Shown piece by piece: positions 17,996 to 26,617 of a stretch of DNA of 36,983 nucleotides. The position numbers were made by a program, and so were the translations under genes. Numbering within the stretch: position 1 is the stretch's first letter; every line of letters begins with the position of its first letter. Source of the DNA: Bacteroidota bacterium (GTDB taxonomy: Bacteria; Bacteroidota; Bacteroidia; Chitinophagales; LD1); assembly GCA_025963485.1 (NCBI GenBank), contig JAOQAO010000231.1:1-36983 (forward strand), given 5' to 3'. The notes beneath the pieces are model-generated. The model was not told the DNA's origin. It searched no databases and saw only the letters and a program-made list of their open reading frames with translations.

Positions 17996-20359
17996 ATGAG
18001 AGCAATTTACATTTTCATGCTGCTTGCGTTTTGCTGTGTAGCACGGGGACAGACCGTGACATCAGTGACGCCCAACCAGGCATACCAGGGACAGTCGTTA
18101 TACACGACCATTTCATCATCAGGCCTTTTTATGACAGGCTCTTCACCGCAGGGCAATATCCAGGATATCCTCCTGAAAAACGCCAATGACTCGGTCTTTG
18201 CCATATCGGACTCTATAAATGTGGTCGATGCCAATACCGTAACCGCTTTCTGGAATATCCCGGGCAACCTTGCCTCGGGACTATACTCGCTGGTCGTACG
18301 CGTGTACGACAATCTTTTCACCGGACCTACTACGGATTATTCACTGTCCAATGCATTCACTGTGACGGCCCCATCTGCTACCATATCGGGTACTGTATAT
18401 GATGACCTCAATCACAATGGTGTCAAGGATGGCGGTGAACCTGGATTGCCTGGATATACGATACGGCTCAGTCCTCTAGGTAATATCGCAACCTCTGATG
18501 CTTCGGGCAACTATACTGTGTCTACAGTCGCAGGACTCGATACAGTCGCTATACAGGTGCCAGTGGACGATGCTTATATTACGTCAGGAGCTACTTCACA
18601 TATCCTCACAGTCTCCGGAGGAAATACTGGCGGGCAGAATTTTGGTCTGTTCAGAGACCGCTACCTGGTCAGTATGTCACCGGATTCGGGATCTACAGGT
18701 GGATTTGTGACCAGCACTATACTTAGCTCCAGGGTATTTAAAAATGCTACAGTAAATAGTATCGTCCTGCAGCATGCATCCAGCGGAGCTTTGATCCATT
18801 TCTCCAGCAGTACCGGAATAGATACAAATCGCGTGAGTGCTTCGTTCTATACCGGAGGCGTACAGACGGGTATATATAAATTGGTGGTAGTAGTGAGAAG
18901 TACGCTGACCAATAATCTGAGGACGTTCACTCTGGATTCTGCTTATCACATATATGGTCCCGTAGGATACATATCGGGTTATGCCTTTGCGGATAGTAAT
19001 AGCAATGGTCTCAAAGATCCGACAGATCCGGGTCTGGCAGGCAAACTGGTGACTATCAGGAATAGCTTGGGTACGATCTCATCGTCCACTTCTACTGATA
19101 GTAATGGTTACTACCAGTTTTATACTCTTCCTGACGGGGCATACACTGTAGCCATCTACAATCCATCGGGGTATTATGGTCATTGCAGCAATTTGACAAA
19201 CTTTACTACTGCGACCACGTACAACGTGACCATAGCCAGAGACACTGTCAGGGATAAGAATTATGGTATCTTCGGAAACACCAGCCCGCAAAGCGACCTC
19301 TGGATACATCCAGGCTGGCGGCCAGCTAATCCTGGTTTCGAAAGAACCTTCTGGATATTCTACGGCAACTACAACGGATCAGTGCCTGCTACTAATACCG
19401 TGATCACGATGGTATACGATAGTACGCTGACATTTGATAGCTGCCTGATAACACCGACTACACATGACCTGGCTACTCACACACTGACGTGGAATGTCGG
19501 TACTGTGACAGGTAATTGGATAGGAGGCTGGGGGAATTTTGAGATTTACTTTAAAGTACCGGTGACAGCCGTTTCCGGTCAGTTGCTACATGATGTATTT
19601 ACCATTAGCTCTACAGGTAACTCGGATTGCTATCCGCCGGATAATACTGTAGATAATCTAAGCCCGGTGACTTCATCGATGGATCCAAACGAGAAGCATT
19701 CCATACCGTACAACGGAGTAGTGTCTGGCCGTGACTCTGTCATCGACTACACGATCAACTTCCAGAATACAGGTACTGCTTCTACTCACTTTGTCATCGT
19801 GAAGGATACCCTTGACACCAATCTGGATTTCAGGTCTGTAGAGGTGATGGGTTCCAGCAGCGCCTGCAAGTTTGATAATAACAATGGCGTCCTGACATTT
19901 ACGATGGATCCGCTGGTGCTGACAGACAGCGCTACGGATGAGCCGCACAGTCATGGCTTTGTGGCATTCAGAGTCAAGGTAAAAACGGGTACTGCGATCG
20001 GTACTGTGATCCACAATACGGCGAATATCTACTTTGACTATAACTCAGCTGTGAATACTAATACAGCTATCAATACTGTCACTAATCCGCTTGGATTTGG
20101 CAATATGAAAGATGCAATGATGGTGAACGTACGTCCGAATCCATTTGAACAAAGTGCAATCATATCTTTCAACAATCCTTCGCATGATAAATATGTGTTG
20201 AGGATATATGATATAGCCGGCAATCTTGTCAATACTATGACGGGCTCAGGTTCTGAGTTCCAGATAGAGAAGGGCAATATGGCATCAGGCGTATACATGT
20301 ACAAACTGACCAATCAAAATACTAAACTGAGCGCACAAGGCAAGGTTTCAGTATTGTAA
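17996..20359 (+). CDS. Large T9SS-secreted multidomain surface protein
   Basis: 787 residues. Signal peptide (about 1-19, ending VARGQ); IPT/TIG-like module (20-122) nearly the same as in the neighbours; SdrD B-like prealbumin repeat (about 126-185, GTVYDDLNHNGVKDGGEPGL); a second, diverged IPT-like stretch (about 220-323); another SdrD-like repeat (about 325-420, FADSNSNGLKDPTDPGLAG); a DUF11-like segment (about 430-555); a DUF7619-like domain (about 560-695, SSMDPNEKHSIP, DYTINFQNTGT, NTANIYFDYNSAVNTNTA); and a T9SS type A C-terminal domain (VRPNPFEQSAIISFNNPS to GKVSVL). It is a typical elongated surface or secreted fibre-like cargo. The signal, first module and C-terminal domain recur in the next gene. 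A specific ligand cannot be named. Confidence 0.88.
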   Translation: MRAIYIFMLLAFCCVARGQTVTSVTPNQAYQGQSLYTTISSSGLFMTGSSPQGNIQDILLKNANDSVFAISDSINVVDANTVTAFWNIPGNLASGLYSLVVRVYDNLFTGPTTDYSLSNAFTVTAPSATISGTVYDDLNHNGVKDGGEPGLPGYTIRLSPLGNIATSDASGNYTVSTVAGLDTVAIQVPVDDAYITSGATSHILTVSGGNTGGQNFGLFRDRYLVSMSPDSGSTGGFVTSTILSSRVFKNATVNSIVLQHASSGALIHFSSSTGIDTNRVSASFYTGGVQTGIYKLVVVVRSTLTNNLRTFTLDSAYHIYGPVGYISGYAFADSNSNGLKDPTDPGLAGKLVTIRNSLGTISSSTSTDSNGYYQFYTLPDGAYTVAIYNPSGYYGHCSNLTNFTTATTYNVTIARDTVRDKNYGIFGNTSPQSDLWIHPGWRPANPGFERTFWIFYGNYNGSVPATNTVITMVYDSTLTFDSCLITPTTHDLATHTLTWNVGTVTGNWIGGWGNFEIYFKVPVTAVSGQLLHDVFTISSTGNSDCYPPDNTVDNLSPVTSSMDPNEKHSIPYNGVVSGRDSVIDYTINFQNTGTASTHFVIVKDTLDTNLDFRSVEVMGSSSACKFDNNNGVLTFTMDPLVLTDSATDEPHSHGFVAFRVKVKTGTAIGTVIHNTANIYFDYNSAVNTNTAINTVTNPLGFGNMKDAMMVNVRPNPFEQSAIISFNNPSHDKYVLRIYDIAGNLVNTMTGSGSEFQIEKGNMASGVYMYKLTNQNTKLSAQGKVSVL

Positions 20360-20380
20360 TATTCGAAAACGTAAAAATTA

Positions 20381-20418
20381 AACGGGCGGATCGCGAAAGC
20401 GATTCGCCCGTTTTTTAT
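20381..20418 (+). terminator. Intrinsic terminator, GAAA loop
   Basis: AACGGGCGGATCGC (20381-20394), loop GAAA, and GCGATTCGCCCGTT (20399-20412) pair along 14 bases with one G-U, followed by a run of six T. It ends the large T9SS cargo gene. A close copy follows the next gene. Confidence 0.9.
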
Positions 20419-20446
20419 GATGCACGAGGATGAGTTGTTAAATTCG

Positions 20447-20477
20447 TTTGTTTAACAGAATATTAAATCTACTTTAA
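20447..20477 (+). promoter_or_regulatory. Candidate promoter of the mini T9SS cargo gene
   Basis: TTTG at 20447-20450 and TACTTTAA at 20470-20477 are separated by 19 bases, matching the spacing of Bacteroidota promoters (-33 TTTG, -7 TAnnTTTG; six of eight bases match). It lies 22 bases before the ATG and after a strong terminator, so the gene likely has its own promoter. Confidence 0.45.
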
Positions 20478-20499
20478 TGCCGTTATTAAACCACCTGCC

Positions 20500-21117
20500 A
20501 TGAGAACGCTTCTTACCTGCCTCCTATTGGCGTTTTGCTGTGCCGTCAAAGCCCAACCTGTGACAGCGATAAGCCCCAACCAGGCATATCAAGGTCAGTC
20601 ATTCGCTACTATTATTTCGTCTTCGGGTTTATTCCTGATCGGTTCTTCACCGCAGGGAAATATACAGGACATCCTCCTGAAGAATGCGAATGATTCTGTT
20701 TTTGCGGTCTCTGACTCAATCAATGTGATCGATGTCAATACAGTCAGGACTTTCTGGAATACACCCGCCAATATAGTGACGGGACTATACTCCCTGGTGG
20801 TGCGGGTATATGACAATCTTTTCCCGGGAGCTACTAAAGATTATACCCTTGGCAACGCATTTATGATCAATGTACCGCAGCCTATGATATCTCCGAATCC
20901 GTTTGAGCAGAGCACGATCATATCTTTCAATAACCCTTCAAATGATAAGTATGTCCTCACGCTGTATGATGTCGCGGGCAATATTATCAATACGATCACA
21001 GGTTCAGGCTCTGAGTTTCAGATAGAGAAAGGCAATATGGCATCAGGCGTATACATATATAAACTAACCAATCAGAATACTAAACTGAGCGCCCAAGGCA
21101 ACGTCTCAGTATTGTAA
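20500..21117 (+). CDS. Mini T9SS-secreted protein: shared module plus sorting domain only
   Basis: 205 residues: signal peptide (about 1-19, LLLAFCCAVKAQ), the IPT/TIG-like module (20-125, SPNQAYQGQS, GSSPQGNIQDILLKNANDS), then directly the T9SS type A C-terminal domain (SPNPFEQSTIISFNNPSNDK to GNVSVL). It is the upstream 787-residue protein with all middle domains missing. The module differs from it by many silent changes, so it is not a fresh duplication, while the last part of the gene and the terminator are nearly the same. It could be a free competitor, cap or adaptor version of the larger proteins; this is inference. Confidence 0.85.
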   Translation: MRTLLTCLLLAFCCAVKAQPVTAISPNQAYQGQSFATIISSSGLFLIGSSPQGNIQDILLKNANDSVFAVSDSINVIDVNTVRTFWNTPANIVTGLYSLVVRVYDNLFPGATKDYTLGNAFMINVPQPMISPNPFEQSTIISFNNPSNDKYVLTLYDVAGNIINTITGSGSEFQIEKGNMASGVYIYKLTNQNTKLSAQGNVSVL

Positions 21118-21140
21118 TATTCGGAAACGTAAAACTTTAA

Positions 21141-21177
21141 AACGGGCGGAAGGCGAAAGTGATCCGCTCGTTTTTTT
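21141..21177 (+). terminator. Intrinsic terminator, copy of the one at 20381
   Basis: AACGGGCGGA (21141-21150) pairs with TCCGCTCGTT (21163-21171, one G-U) around a GAAA-containing loop and is followed by seven T. Sequence and spacing to the stop codon match the terminator of the preceding paralogue. Confidence 0.85.
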
Positions 21178-21215
21178 GGATGATATTAGAGTGATATTGG
21201 ATGAATAGAATTTGG

Positions 21216-23276
21216 TCATTTCGACAATGCCCTGACCAGACTGTCTTGCAGCAGCAGTTGCTCAAAGGTCAGGTGGCGGGAACCAGCTATGGAATCCATA
21301 GCGACAATATCCTTTTTCATAAAGACCCATTTGTAAACGGTGCTATCGGGGATGGCTGCTTTTGTCCTGATGATGAGCATCCCCTTTAGTACATCGTTGT
21401 ATTGCGCACGATGCACAGGATATTTGTGGAGGTATTCATAAGCCTTGTCGCGGTCACCCTGATTGTACATCATAACGACCTTATTCATATAAGCTGATGT
21501 AAAGAATGGTGTCATGGATAAAACCTCGTCGTATAATTTTGCAGCCTTTGGATTGTCGCCTTCCCTTTGTACAGCAGTGGCGAGATCATTGAGTACATGT
21601 AGGTCGTATGGATTACTGCGTAGGGCTTCTTCGAAATAGTATTTCGATACAGCAGGAGATTCAGAATTGAATGCTGCCATACCCTGGTACCAGGGTATAG
21701 GTGTGCCTGTATAATCCATCGGGAACCAATAGCTCTTGGCCATGCCGGCATGGTAGCTCATTTTCTGCCAGTTCTTTTTGCTCTGTGCCTGTAGCGCATA
21801 GATCAGGTGTATCTCGGAGGCGTACCTTTTAGCGGCTATATAGGAAACGGATATGCCTGCGGTGATAGACAACAGGCAGATGAGGGTCATGATACGGAGA
21901 TTTGTGGTAGTAGTCTGAACCGGCATGGCCAACTCATATTGTGAGCATAGCAAGGCAAAAAACAGGAACAGTAAAACCTGCGTATAAAACCTATCACCCG
22001 GTAAACTGAAACATGCAATGGTCAGGTAAATGACAAGGCCGGACAAGGCGAGCAATGTGATGGTCTTCCGATCACCCGTGACTGGTATGCGCAAGAGGCG
22101 ATATGAAAGCAGACAGGCACAGGCGAAAAGGCCAATGAAAAATATAAAACCGACGACACCTGTTTCCGCCAGTATCATCAGCAGGTCATTGTGCGGGCGC
22201 ATGTAGCGGATGCTATTGTCGGTCGCAAATTTGCTATAAGGCAGTTCGTACTTCGGGGAGTATACTTTCCAGTTGCCCGATCCGACACCGGTCACCGGAT
22301 GATCTGTGAACATATGCCAGGCATTTTTCCAAAGGAACATGCGCTCCGCTACGCTATTGGTATGAAACTGGTCTTCTGTTTTGAGCACATCATCAGACTG
22401 GGCATAAGTGGATATTTTCCCAAGGCGGGTTTTGATCAGATCGAAATGATCACGCTGATATAATAGCGCGATCACTATCAATAGTGCGGCCAGTACGCCA
22501 GGGATGACAAGGAGTTTTTTTCGCGAAGCGGAAGACTGCATGCTCTGCCTGTCGAAAATGAAAAGCATGAGTGCAATAAAAACTATAAAGACAATTATAG
22601 CTACCCAGGTGGAGAGTGTCTGCAGCACAACTAGTGTGATGAGGATGATGCAGACATTCAGGATGGAAAGTATTTTCCATTTTTTGCCCAATGTCATCGC
22701 GGCCATCAATACCAGGGGCAACAGTAAAGTCATTGTTTCTGTATAGAAGTTTTTATTGCCCAGGCTGGATGACAGGAGGAAGTCAAAGCGGATCTTGTTT
22801 GTATGCTTGAGCTGCAGTCCTATCTGGGATAGGGCGATCAGCGTGAAGAGCAGGATAGCGACGTTGACGTATTTCAAAAGAAGAGATACAGCGTTCTCTA
22901 CATTCTTAAGCATGAAAACAAAGAAAAAGAAGTAGCTGACTGCGGTGCATACTTTGAGGAAGTCGTATATGGCTTCGCCGCGATTGAATGATCTCAGAAT
23001 GGAAAAGGCCAGGACGATGAGAAGGAGTAACAGGAATTTATAAAAGGGATTTTGCCGAAAAGCGGGAGCCTGCACGTCGGAGCCAGCAGATACCCTGATC
23101 AAAATGAACAGGAATAAAACGCTCAATACAACCCCGGAGATAAGGAACCGAAAAGTGGTCTCTGTCTCCAGCAGTGAATCGGAAAAAACAAAGGGCAAAA
23201 ACCCAAAAAGGATCAGCAGACAAAAATGCAGGACAATGCCGTATGATTTGCTGTATATGTGGTTTTTCACAGGCAA
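21216..23276 (-). CDS. O-antigen ligase/polymerase-like membrane protein with C-terminal TPR
   Basis: 686 residues. About eleven membrane segments fill the first ~450 residues, starting with a charged N-terminus. The Wzy_C/WaaL-type signature is visible: TGVGSGNWKVYSPKYELP, then the loop RYMRPHNDLLMILAETGVVG (about 355-374), with the histidine typical of glycan ligases of this superfamily. After the last membrane segment come TPR-like repeats (about 530-650: YYFEEALRSNPYDLHVLNDL, KAAKLYDEVLSMTPFFTSAY). It would join or polymerise glycan chains carried on lipid at the periplasmic side of the inner membrane. Other members of the WaaL/Wzy/PglL superfamily transfer glycans to proteins or teichoic acids, so the acceptor is open. 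It is divergent from the Wzz-like gene 67 bases away. Confidence 0.82.
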   Translation of the reverse strand: MPVKNHIYSKSYGIVLHFCLLILFGFLPFVFSDSLLETETTFRFLISGVVLSVLFLFILIRVSAGSDVQAPAFRQNPFYKFLLLLLIVLAFSILRSFNRGEAIYDFLKVCTAVSYFFFFVFMLKNVENAVSLLLKYVNVAILLFTLIALSQIGLQLKHTNKIRFDFLLSSSLGNKNFYTETMTLLLPLVLMAAMTLGKKWKILSILNVCIILITLVVLQTLSTWVAIIVFIVFIALMLFIFDRQSMQSSASRKKLLVIPGVLAALLIVIALLYQRDHFDLIKTRLGKISTYAQSDDVLKTEDQFHTNSVAERMFLWKNAWHMFTDHPVTGVGSGNWKVYSPKYELPYSKFATDNSIRYMRPHNDLLMILAETGVVGFIFFIGLFACACLLSYRLLRIPVTGDRKTITLLALSGLVIYLTIACFSLPGDRFYTQVLLFLFFALLCSQYELAMPVQTTTTNLRIMTLICLLSITAGISVSYIAAKRYASEIHLIYALQAQSKKNWQKMSYHAGMAKSYWFPMDYTGTPIPWYQGMAAFNSESPAVSKYYFEEALRSNPYDLHVLNDLATAVQREGDNPKAAKLYDEVLSMTPFFTSAYMNKVVMMYNQGDRDKAYEYLHKYPVHRAQYNDVLKGMLIIRTKAAIPDSTVYKWVFMKKDIVAMDSIAGSRHLTFEQLLLQDSLVRALSK

Positions 23277-23343
23277 ATTCTTGTTTTACTGCAAGGTAAT
23301 CCATATTTTCAATTAAGCCAAATTACACGCTTTGAATGACTCT

Positions 23344-24339
23344 ATGATCACGCCGGAAATCGTCCTAAAAGTCAGGAAACATATTCCTGTCATCATACTT
23401 CTTGGAGTGATTTCTTCCGCGATCGCCTATTTTATTTTCTCAGAAAAGTTCGTCGATTTCAGATCGGAAACGAGCTTCTATGTCAATGAGAATATCGTAC
23501 TCAATATGAGCCTGGGCCATATGGAGACACAGGAGATCGCGATCATGAGCACTATCGCTGCCAATAAAGTGATGCTGCTGATCGGCTCCGATGAGCTGAA
23601 GGATTCCATCATCAAAGACTTCGACCTGTACAAGCACTATGGTATAGATGCCAATGGGCAGTTCGGCCATGAGATGGCGCTACTGCAGCTGACTGATCGC
23701 ATGAGGCTGATACGCGATCCCAAAGATCTGGGCGTACTGAGACTCTCGGTGACGGACAAGGACCGCTTCGTCGCGGCGGGTATCGCCAACAAGGTAGTGA
23801 TGCGGATCAATGCGATGAACCAGCAGATACTGACCAGCGACCTGCGCAAAAAGGCAGATCAATTTGAAAGCGTGTTGCCGGAGGTCAAGGATAAAGCACT
23901 CACTTCGCGCGCTGATTTTATCAGGTTTATAGACTCTACCAAGCCGCTCACGCACCAGCAGGTAGATGAGAATGTGGGCCTGCAGGACAAGTACCGGATG
24001 GTCGCTAACGACCTGGTAGGGAAGATGAACAAGAACTCATCTCAATATGAAGAAATGTTTGACCAGTACCACAATATCATGGGCAGGATCAAAACCGTAG
24101 GAGATGATCAATGGCAAGGTATCACCGTCGTCAAAAAGGCCATGCCCGATATTAAGTCCTGGAGGCAAACCGTTTTACAATATTCGGTCGCAGCAGGTTT
24201 TGCTGTTGCTTTTATTTATCTGGTGCTATTACTTTATGTCTATCAAAATGAGGAGCATGCCAGGATGCTATGGCACGCACTGCTCGGCAGGAAAGTGCCA
24301 CAAAAACCTGTGGCCCCCCAGACTCCTACAGAGGCATAG
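23344..24339 (+). CDS. Wzz-like (chain-length determinant/tyrosine-kinase-adaptor type) membrane protein
   Basis: 331 residues from the ATG at 23344; a TTG twelve bases earlier is in frame. One membrane segment near the N-terminus (HIPVIILLGVISSAIAYFIF), a long soluble, partly coiled-coil middle (with repeated KxxQFE- and DxxRxRL-like stretches), and a second membrane segment near the end (YSVAAGFAVAFIYLVLLLYV) give the Wzz/polysaccharide co-polymerase layout. There is no kinase domain. The tail is short and proline-rich. It likely works with the divergent ligase/polymerase-like protein in glycan assembly or export. Sequence motifs are weak, so the call rests on topology and context. Confidence 0.6.
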   Translation: MITPEIVLKVRKHIPVIILLGVISSAIAYFIFSEKFVDFRSETSFYVNENIVLNMSLGHMETQEIAIMSTIAANKVMLLIGSDELKDSIIKDFDLYKHYGIDANGQFGHEMALLQLTDRMRLIRDPKDLGVLRLSVTDKDRFVAAGIANKVVMRINAMNQQILTSDLRKKADQFESVLPEVKDKALTSRADFIRFIDSTKPLTHQQVDENVGLQDKYRMVANDLVGKMNKNSSQYEEMFDQYHNIMGRIKTVGDDQWQGITVVKKAMPDIKSWRQTVLQYSVAAGFAVAFIYLVLLLYVYQNEEHARMLWHALLGRKVPQKPVAPQTPTEA

Positions 24340-24399
24340 CCCCACAGCAGCCTAAAACCTGCAATTATTGACATTTTACACTATATTCGCTATTAGAAG

Positions 24400-24429
24400 A
24401 AATCCGTTCTTATTATAGAACGGATTTTT
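24400..24429 (+). terminator. Intrinsic terminator after the Wzz-like gene
   Basis: AAATCCGTTCT (24400-24410) and AGAACGGATTT (24417-24427) form a perfect 11-base stem with a six-base loop and end in TTTTT. It separates the Wzz-like gene from the PSP1/RicT gene. Confidence 0.9.
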
Positions 24430-24463
24430 AATATTACAAAAACGGATATTAATATATATATAA

Positions 24464-25951
24464 ATGGGTTGTGGATCAGGATCGTGCGGCACCGCTAAAG
24501 AGGGTGAAGTATCAGGATGTCAAAGCAAAGGAGGCTGCTCCACAGGGGGCTGCAACAAAAATAATGTCTTCGACTGGCTGGCAGATATGCCGCTGTCATT
24601 CAATGAGAACTTTAATATCATCGAAGTAGCTTTCAAAAAGGGCTCGCGCAAAGGATTCTACAGAAACTCCAATAACCTCGACCTGCATAAAGGCCAGCTG
24701 ATCGTGATCGAGGCCGCTCAGGGCTATGATATAGGTGAGGTGAGCCTGCAGGGAGAACTGGTCAAGGCCCAGATGAAGAAAAACAGGATCACTGAGCGCG
24801 ACGATACAATACGCTCTGTGATGCGCGTAGCGTCTGAATCGGATATCAATACCTATCTGGATGGACGAAACAAGGAGAAGGAAACGATGATCCGTGCCCG
24901 CGCTATCTCCAAGACGATGAACCTCCAGATGAAGATCGGCGATATAGAATACCAGGGCGATGGCAAAAAAGCTACGATCTACTATACTGCCGATGACAGG
25001 GTGGATTTCAGAGAACTGGTCAAACTATTTGCACGCGACTTTAAGGTCAAAATAGAAATGCGCCAGATCGGTGCAAGGCAGGAGGCTGCGCGCATAGGAG
25101 GTATGGGCACCTGCGGTAGGGAGCTGTGCTGCTCTACGTGGCTGTCGGATTTCAAATCTGTGACCACTCAGGCGGTGCGCTACCAGAACCTGGCTATCAA
25201 TACAGAAAAAATGAGCGGCCAATGCGGCAGGCTGAAATGTTGCCTCAACTATGAGCTCGATACATACAATGATGCGCTGAAGAAATTCCCGAAGAATCCG
25301 GAGAAAATAGAAACAGAAGAAGGCGTAGCCTACCTGCGCAAAACAGAGATACTCAAGAAACAACTCTGGTATGCCTACGAAGGCGAGCATGGTGATCCGA
25401 TCAAACTGGATGTGGAGACTGCGAGTGAATTGATATTTATGAATAAGCAGGGCAAGAAGCCTGCGAGCCTGCGCCACTTCCACGTGGTGGAGGAGGTAGT
25501 AGTAGATGAGTCCAAGCACGATGATCTCGTAGGCCAGGTGAGCCTCACGGCACTGGAGGACAAGGACCGCAAGAACCGCAATAAGAGCAGGCACAGCAGA
25601 GGAGGCCAGGGCGGCCAAAGAGGTGGTGGTGAAAATCGCGGCCAACAGCAAAACCGTCCACCACAAGGTGAAAGGAATCAGCCACAAGGCGATAGAAGCA
25701 AACCACAAGGTGAGAGAAATAAGCCTCAGGGTGACAGAAACAAACCGCAAGGGGATAGAAACAGGCCACCACAGGGAGAGAATAAGAATAAACCTCAGGG
25801 CGACAGAAACAAACCTCAAGATGATAAAAGCCGTCCACCTCAGGGAGACCGTAATCGCCCACCACAAGGTGACCGCAACAGGCCTCAGGGACCTAAACCG
25901 CAGGGGGACAAACCGCAAGGCGATAAGCCGGTCAATAAGGATCCTCAGTAA
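24464..25951 (+). CDS. ricT: PSP1-domain protein (RicT/YaaT family) with Cys-rich head and repetitive tail
   Basis: 495 residues. The first ~35 residues are Cys/Gly-rich (MGCGSGSCGTA, GCQSKGGCSTGGC). The PSP1 domain follows, with AFKKGSRKGFYRN, ERDDTIRSVMRVASESD and the conserved GMGTCGRELCCSTWL (about 212-226) and QCGRLKCCLNYELDTY (about 251-266). The clustered cysteines match those that in B. subtilis RicT take part in Fe-S binding within the RicAFT complex affecting RNase Y. From about residue 370 the protein is a hydrophilic low-complexity tail of repeated QGDRNKPQ-like units with RG/RGG pieces near its start, suggestive of RNA binding or disorder. gldH starts 20 bases later on the same strand, so they are probably co-transcribed. 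Domain is secure; RNA-processing function in Bacteroidota is inference. Confidence 0.9.
   Translation: MGCGSGSCGTAKEGEVSGCQSKGGCSTGGCNKNNVFDWLADMPLSFNENFNIIEVAFKKGSRKGFYRNSNNLDLHKGQLIVIEAAQGYDIGEVSLQGELVKAQMKKNRITERDDTIRSVMRVASESDINTYLDGRNKEKETMIRARAISKTMNLQMKIGDIEYQGDGKKATIYYTADDRVDFRELVKLFARDFKVKIEMRQIGARQEAARIGGMGTCGRELCCSTWLSDFKSVTTQAVRYQNLAINTEKMSGQCGRLKCCLNYELDTYNDALKKFPKNPEKIETEEGVAYLRKTEILKKQLWYAYEGEHGDPIKLDVETASELIFMNKQGKKPASLRHFHVVEEVVVDESKHDDLVGQVSLTALEDKDRKNRNKSRHSRGGQGGQRGGGENRGQQQNRPPQGERNQPQGDRSKPQGERNKPQGDRNKPQGDRNRPPQGENKNKPQGDRNKPQDDKSRPPQGDRNRPPQGDRNRPQGPKPQGDKPQGDKPVNKDPQ
25580..25945 (+). repeat. Degenerate tandem repeat encoding the QGDRNKPQ tail
   Basis: Coding repeats of roughly 15-27 bases give units of the type PQGDRNKPQGDRN, with RPPQGDRN variants. 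The degenerate repeats could change length by slippage or recombination. The repeat also opens long spurious frames on both strands. Confidence 0.7.
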
Positions 25952-25970
25952 AGCGAATACCAGCAAGGAA

Positions 25971-26462
25971 ATGAAAAACAAGGCAATCCTGGTCATACTG
26001 TCGGCACTGACGCTGATATGCATCACATCCTGTGATCCTAACCGGCTGTATGAGACCAATACGCAGGTAGCAGACCAGAAATGGACGTACGAGGATGTCA
26101 AGACCTACACGGTCGATGTTGCGGATACCACGACCTGTTATAATATTTACATCAATATCAGGCATTCCTTCCAGTTTGAATGGAGGAATCTGTATGTGCA
26201 GGTGGGAACGCAAATGCCGGATGGCAGGAAAATAGAAAAGCGCGTCAATCTGCCCCTGTGCGAATCTGATGGCAAATGGTATGGATCATGCCTCGGAGAC
26301 AACTGCGATGTGCCGGTGATGATACAGCATGATGCTAAATTCCCACAGCCGGGCAAATATACCTTCACTATCCGCCAGGATATGCGCGCCAACCCGCTGG
26401 TCAATATCAAGAGTGTGGGGCTGAGGGTGGAGAAGGCGAAGGCAGCTAAGGTGGGGCAGTAG
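25971..26462 (+). CDS. gldH: GldH gliding-motility lipoprotein
   Basis: 163 residues from the ATG at 25971, preceded by AAGGAA. The signal is a lipoprotein type: AILVILSALTLICITSC with cysteine at 21. The mature part has the GldH pattern: CDPNRLYETN, then QKWTYEDVKTYTVDVADTT, YNIYINIRHS, RNLYVQVG, GKWYGSCLGDNCDVP and the final KYTFTIRQDMRANPL. GldH is one of the lipoproteins needed for gliding and T9SS-related motility in Flavobacterium johnsoniae. The longer frame upstream in the same phase only runs through the repeat of the previous gene. It follows ricT closely and fits the T9SS cargo genes nearby. Confidence 0.9.
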   Translation: MKNKAILVILSALTLICITSCDPNRLYETNTQVADQKWTYEDVKTYTVDVADTTTCYNIYINIRHSFQFEWRNLYVQVGTQMPDGRKIEKRVNLPLCESDGKWYGSCLGDNCDVPVMIQHDAKFPQPGKYTFTIRQDMRANPLVNIKSVGLRVEKAKAAKVGQ

Positions 26463-26617
26463 AAGGCTATTTCTGATTTATGATTGTTGGTTTATGATTT
26501 GAATGCGGCGATGCATTTTTTAGGGTTAAGAATGTGCGCTGCAGTAATACAGTTGTTGGTGACGCTACGCAAAATACCACCAATAGGTAAAAATGTCGGC
26601 CTGATAGCCGAACAAGC

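Noticed and set aside
25623-25970. N-terminal extension of gldH
   Set aside because: It runs in another frame through the ricT repeat; a lipoprotein signal and a Shine-Dalgarno-like AAGGAA place the start at 25971.
25025-26101. 358-residue minus-strand frame and other long frames across the ricT tail
   Set aside because: They are by-products of the repeat coding QGDRNKPQ; the translations are low-complexity and unlike any protein, while the plus-strand frame has the PSP1 domain.
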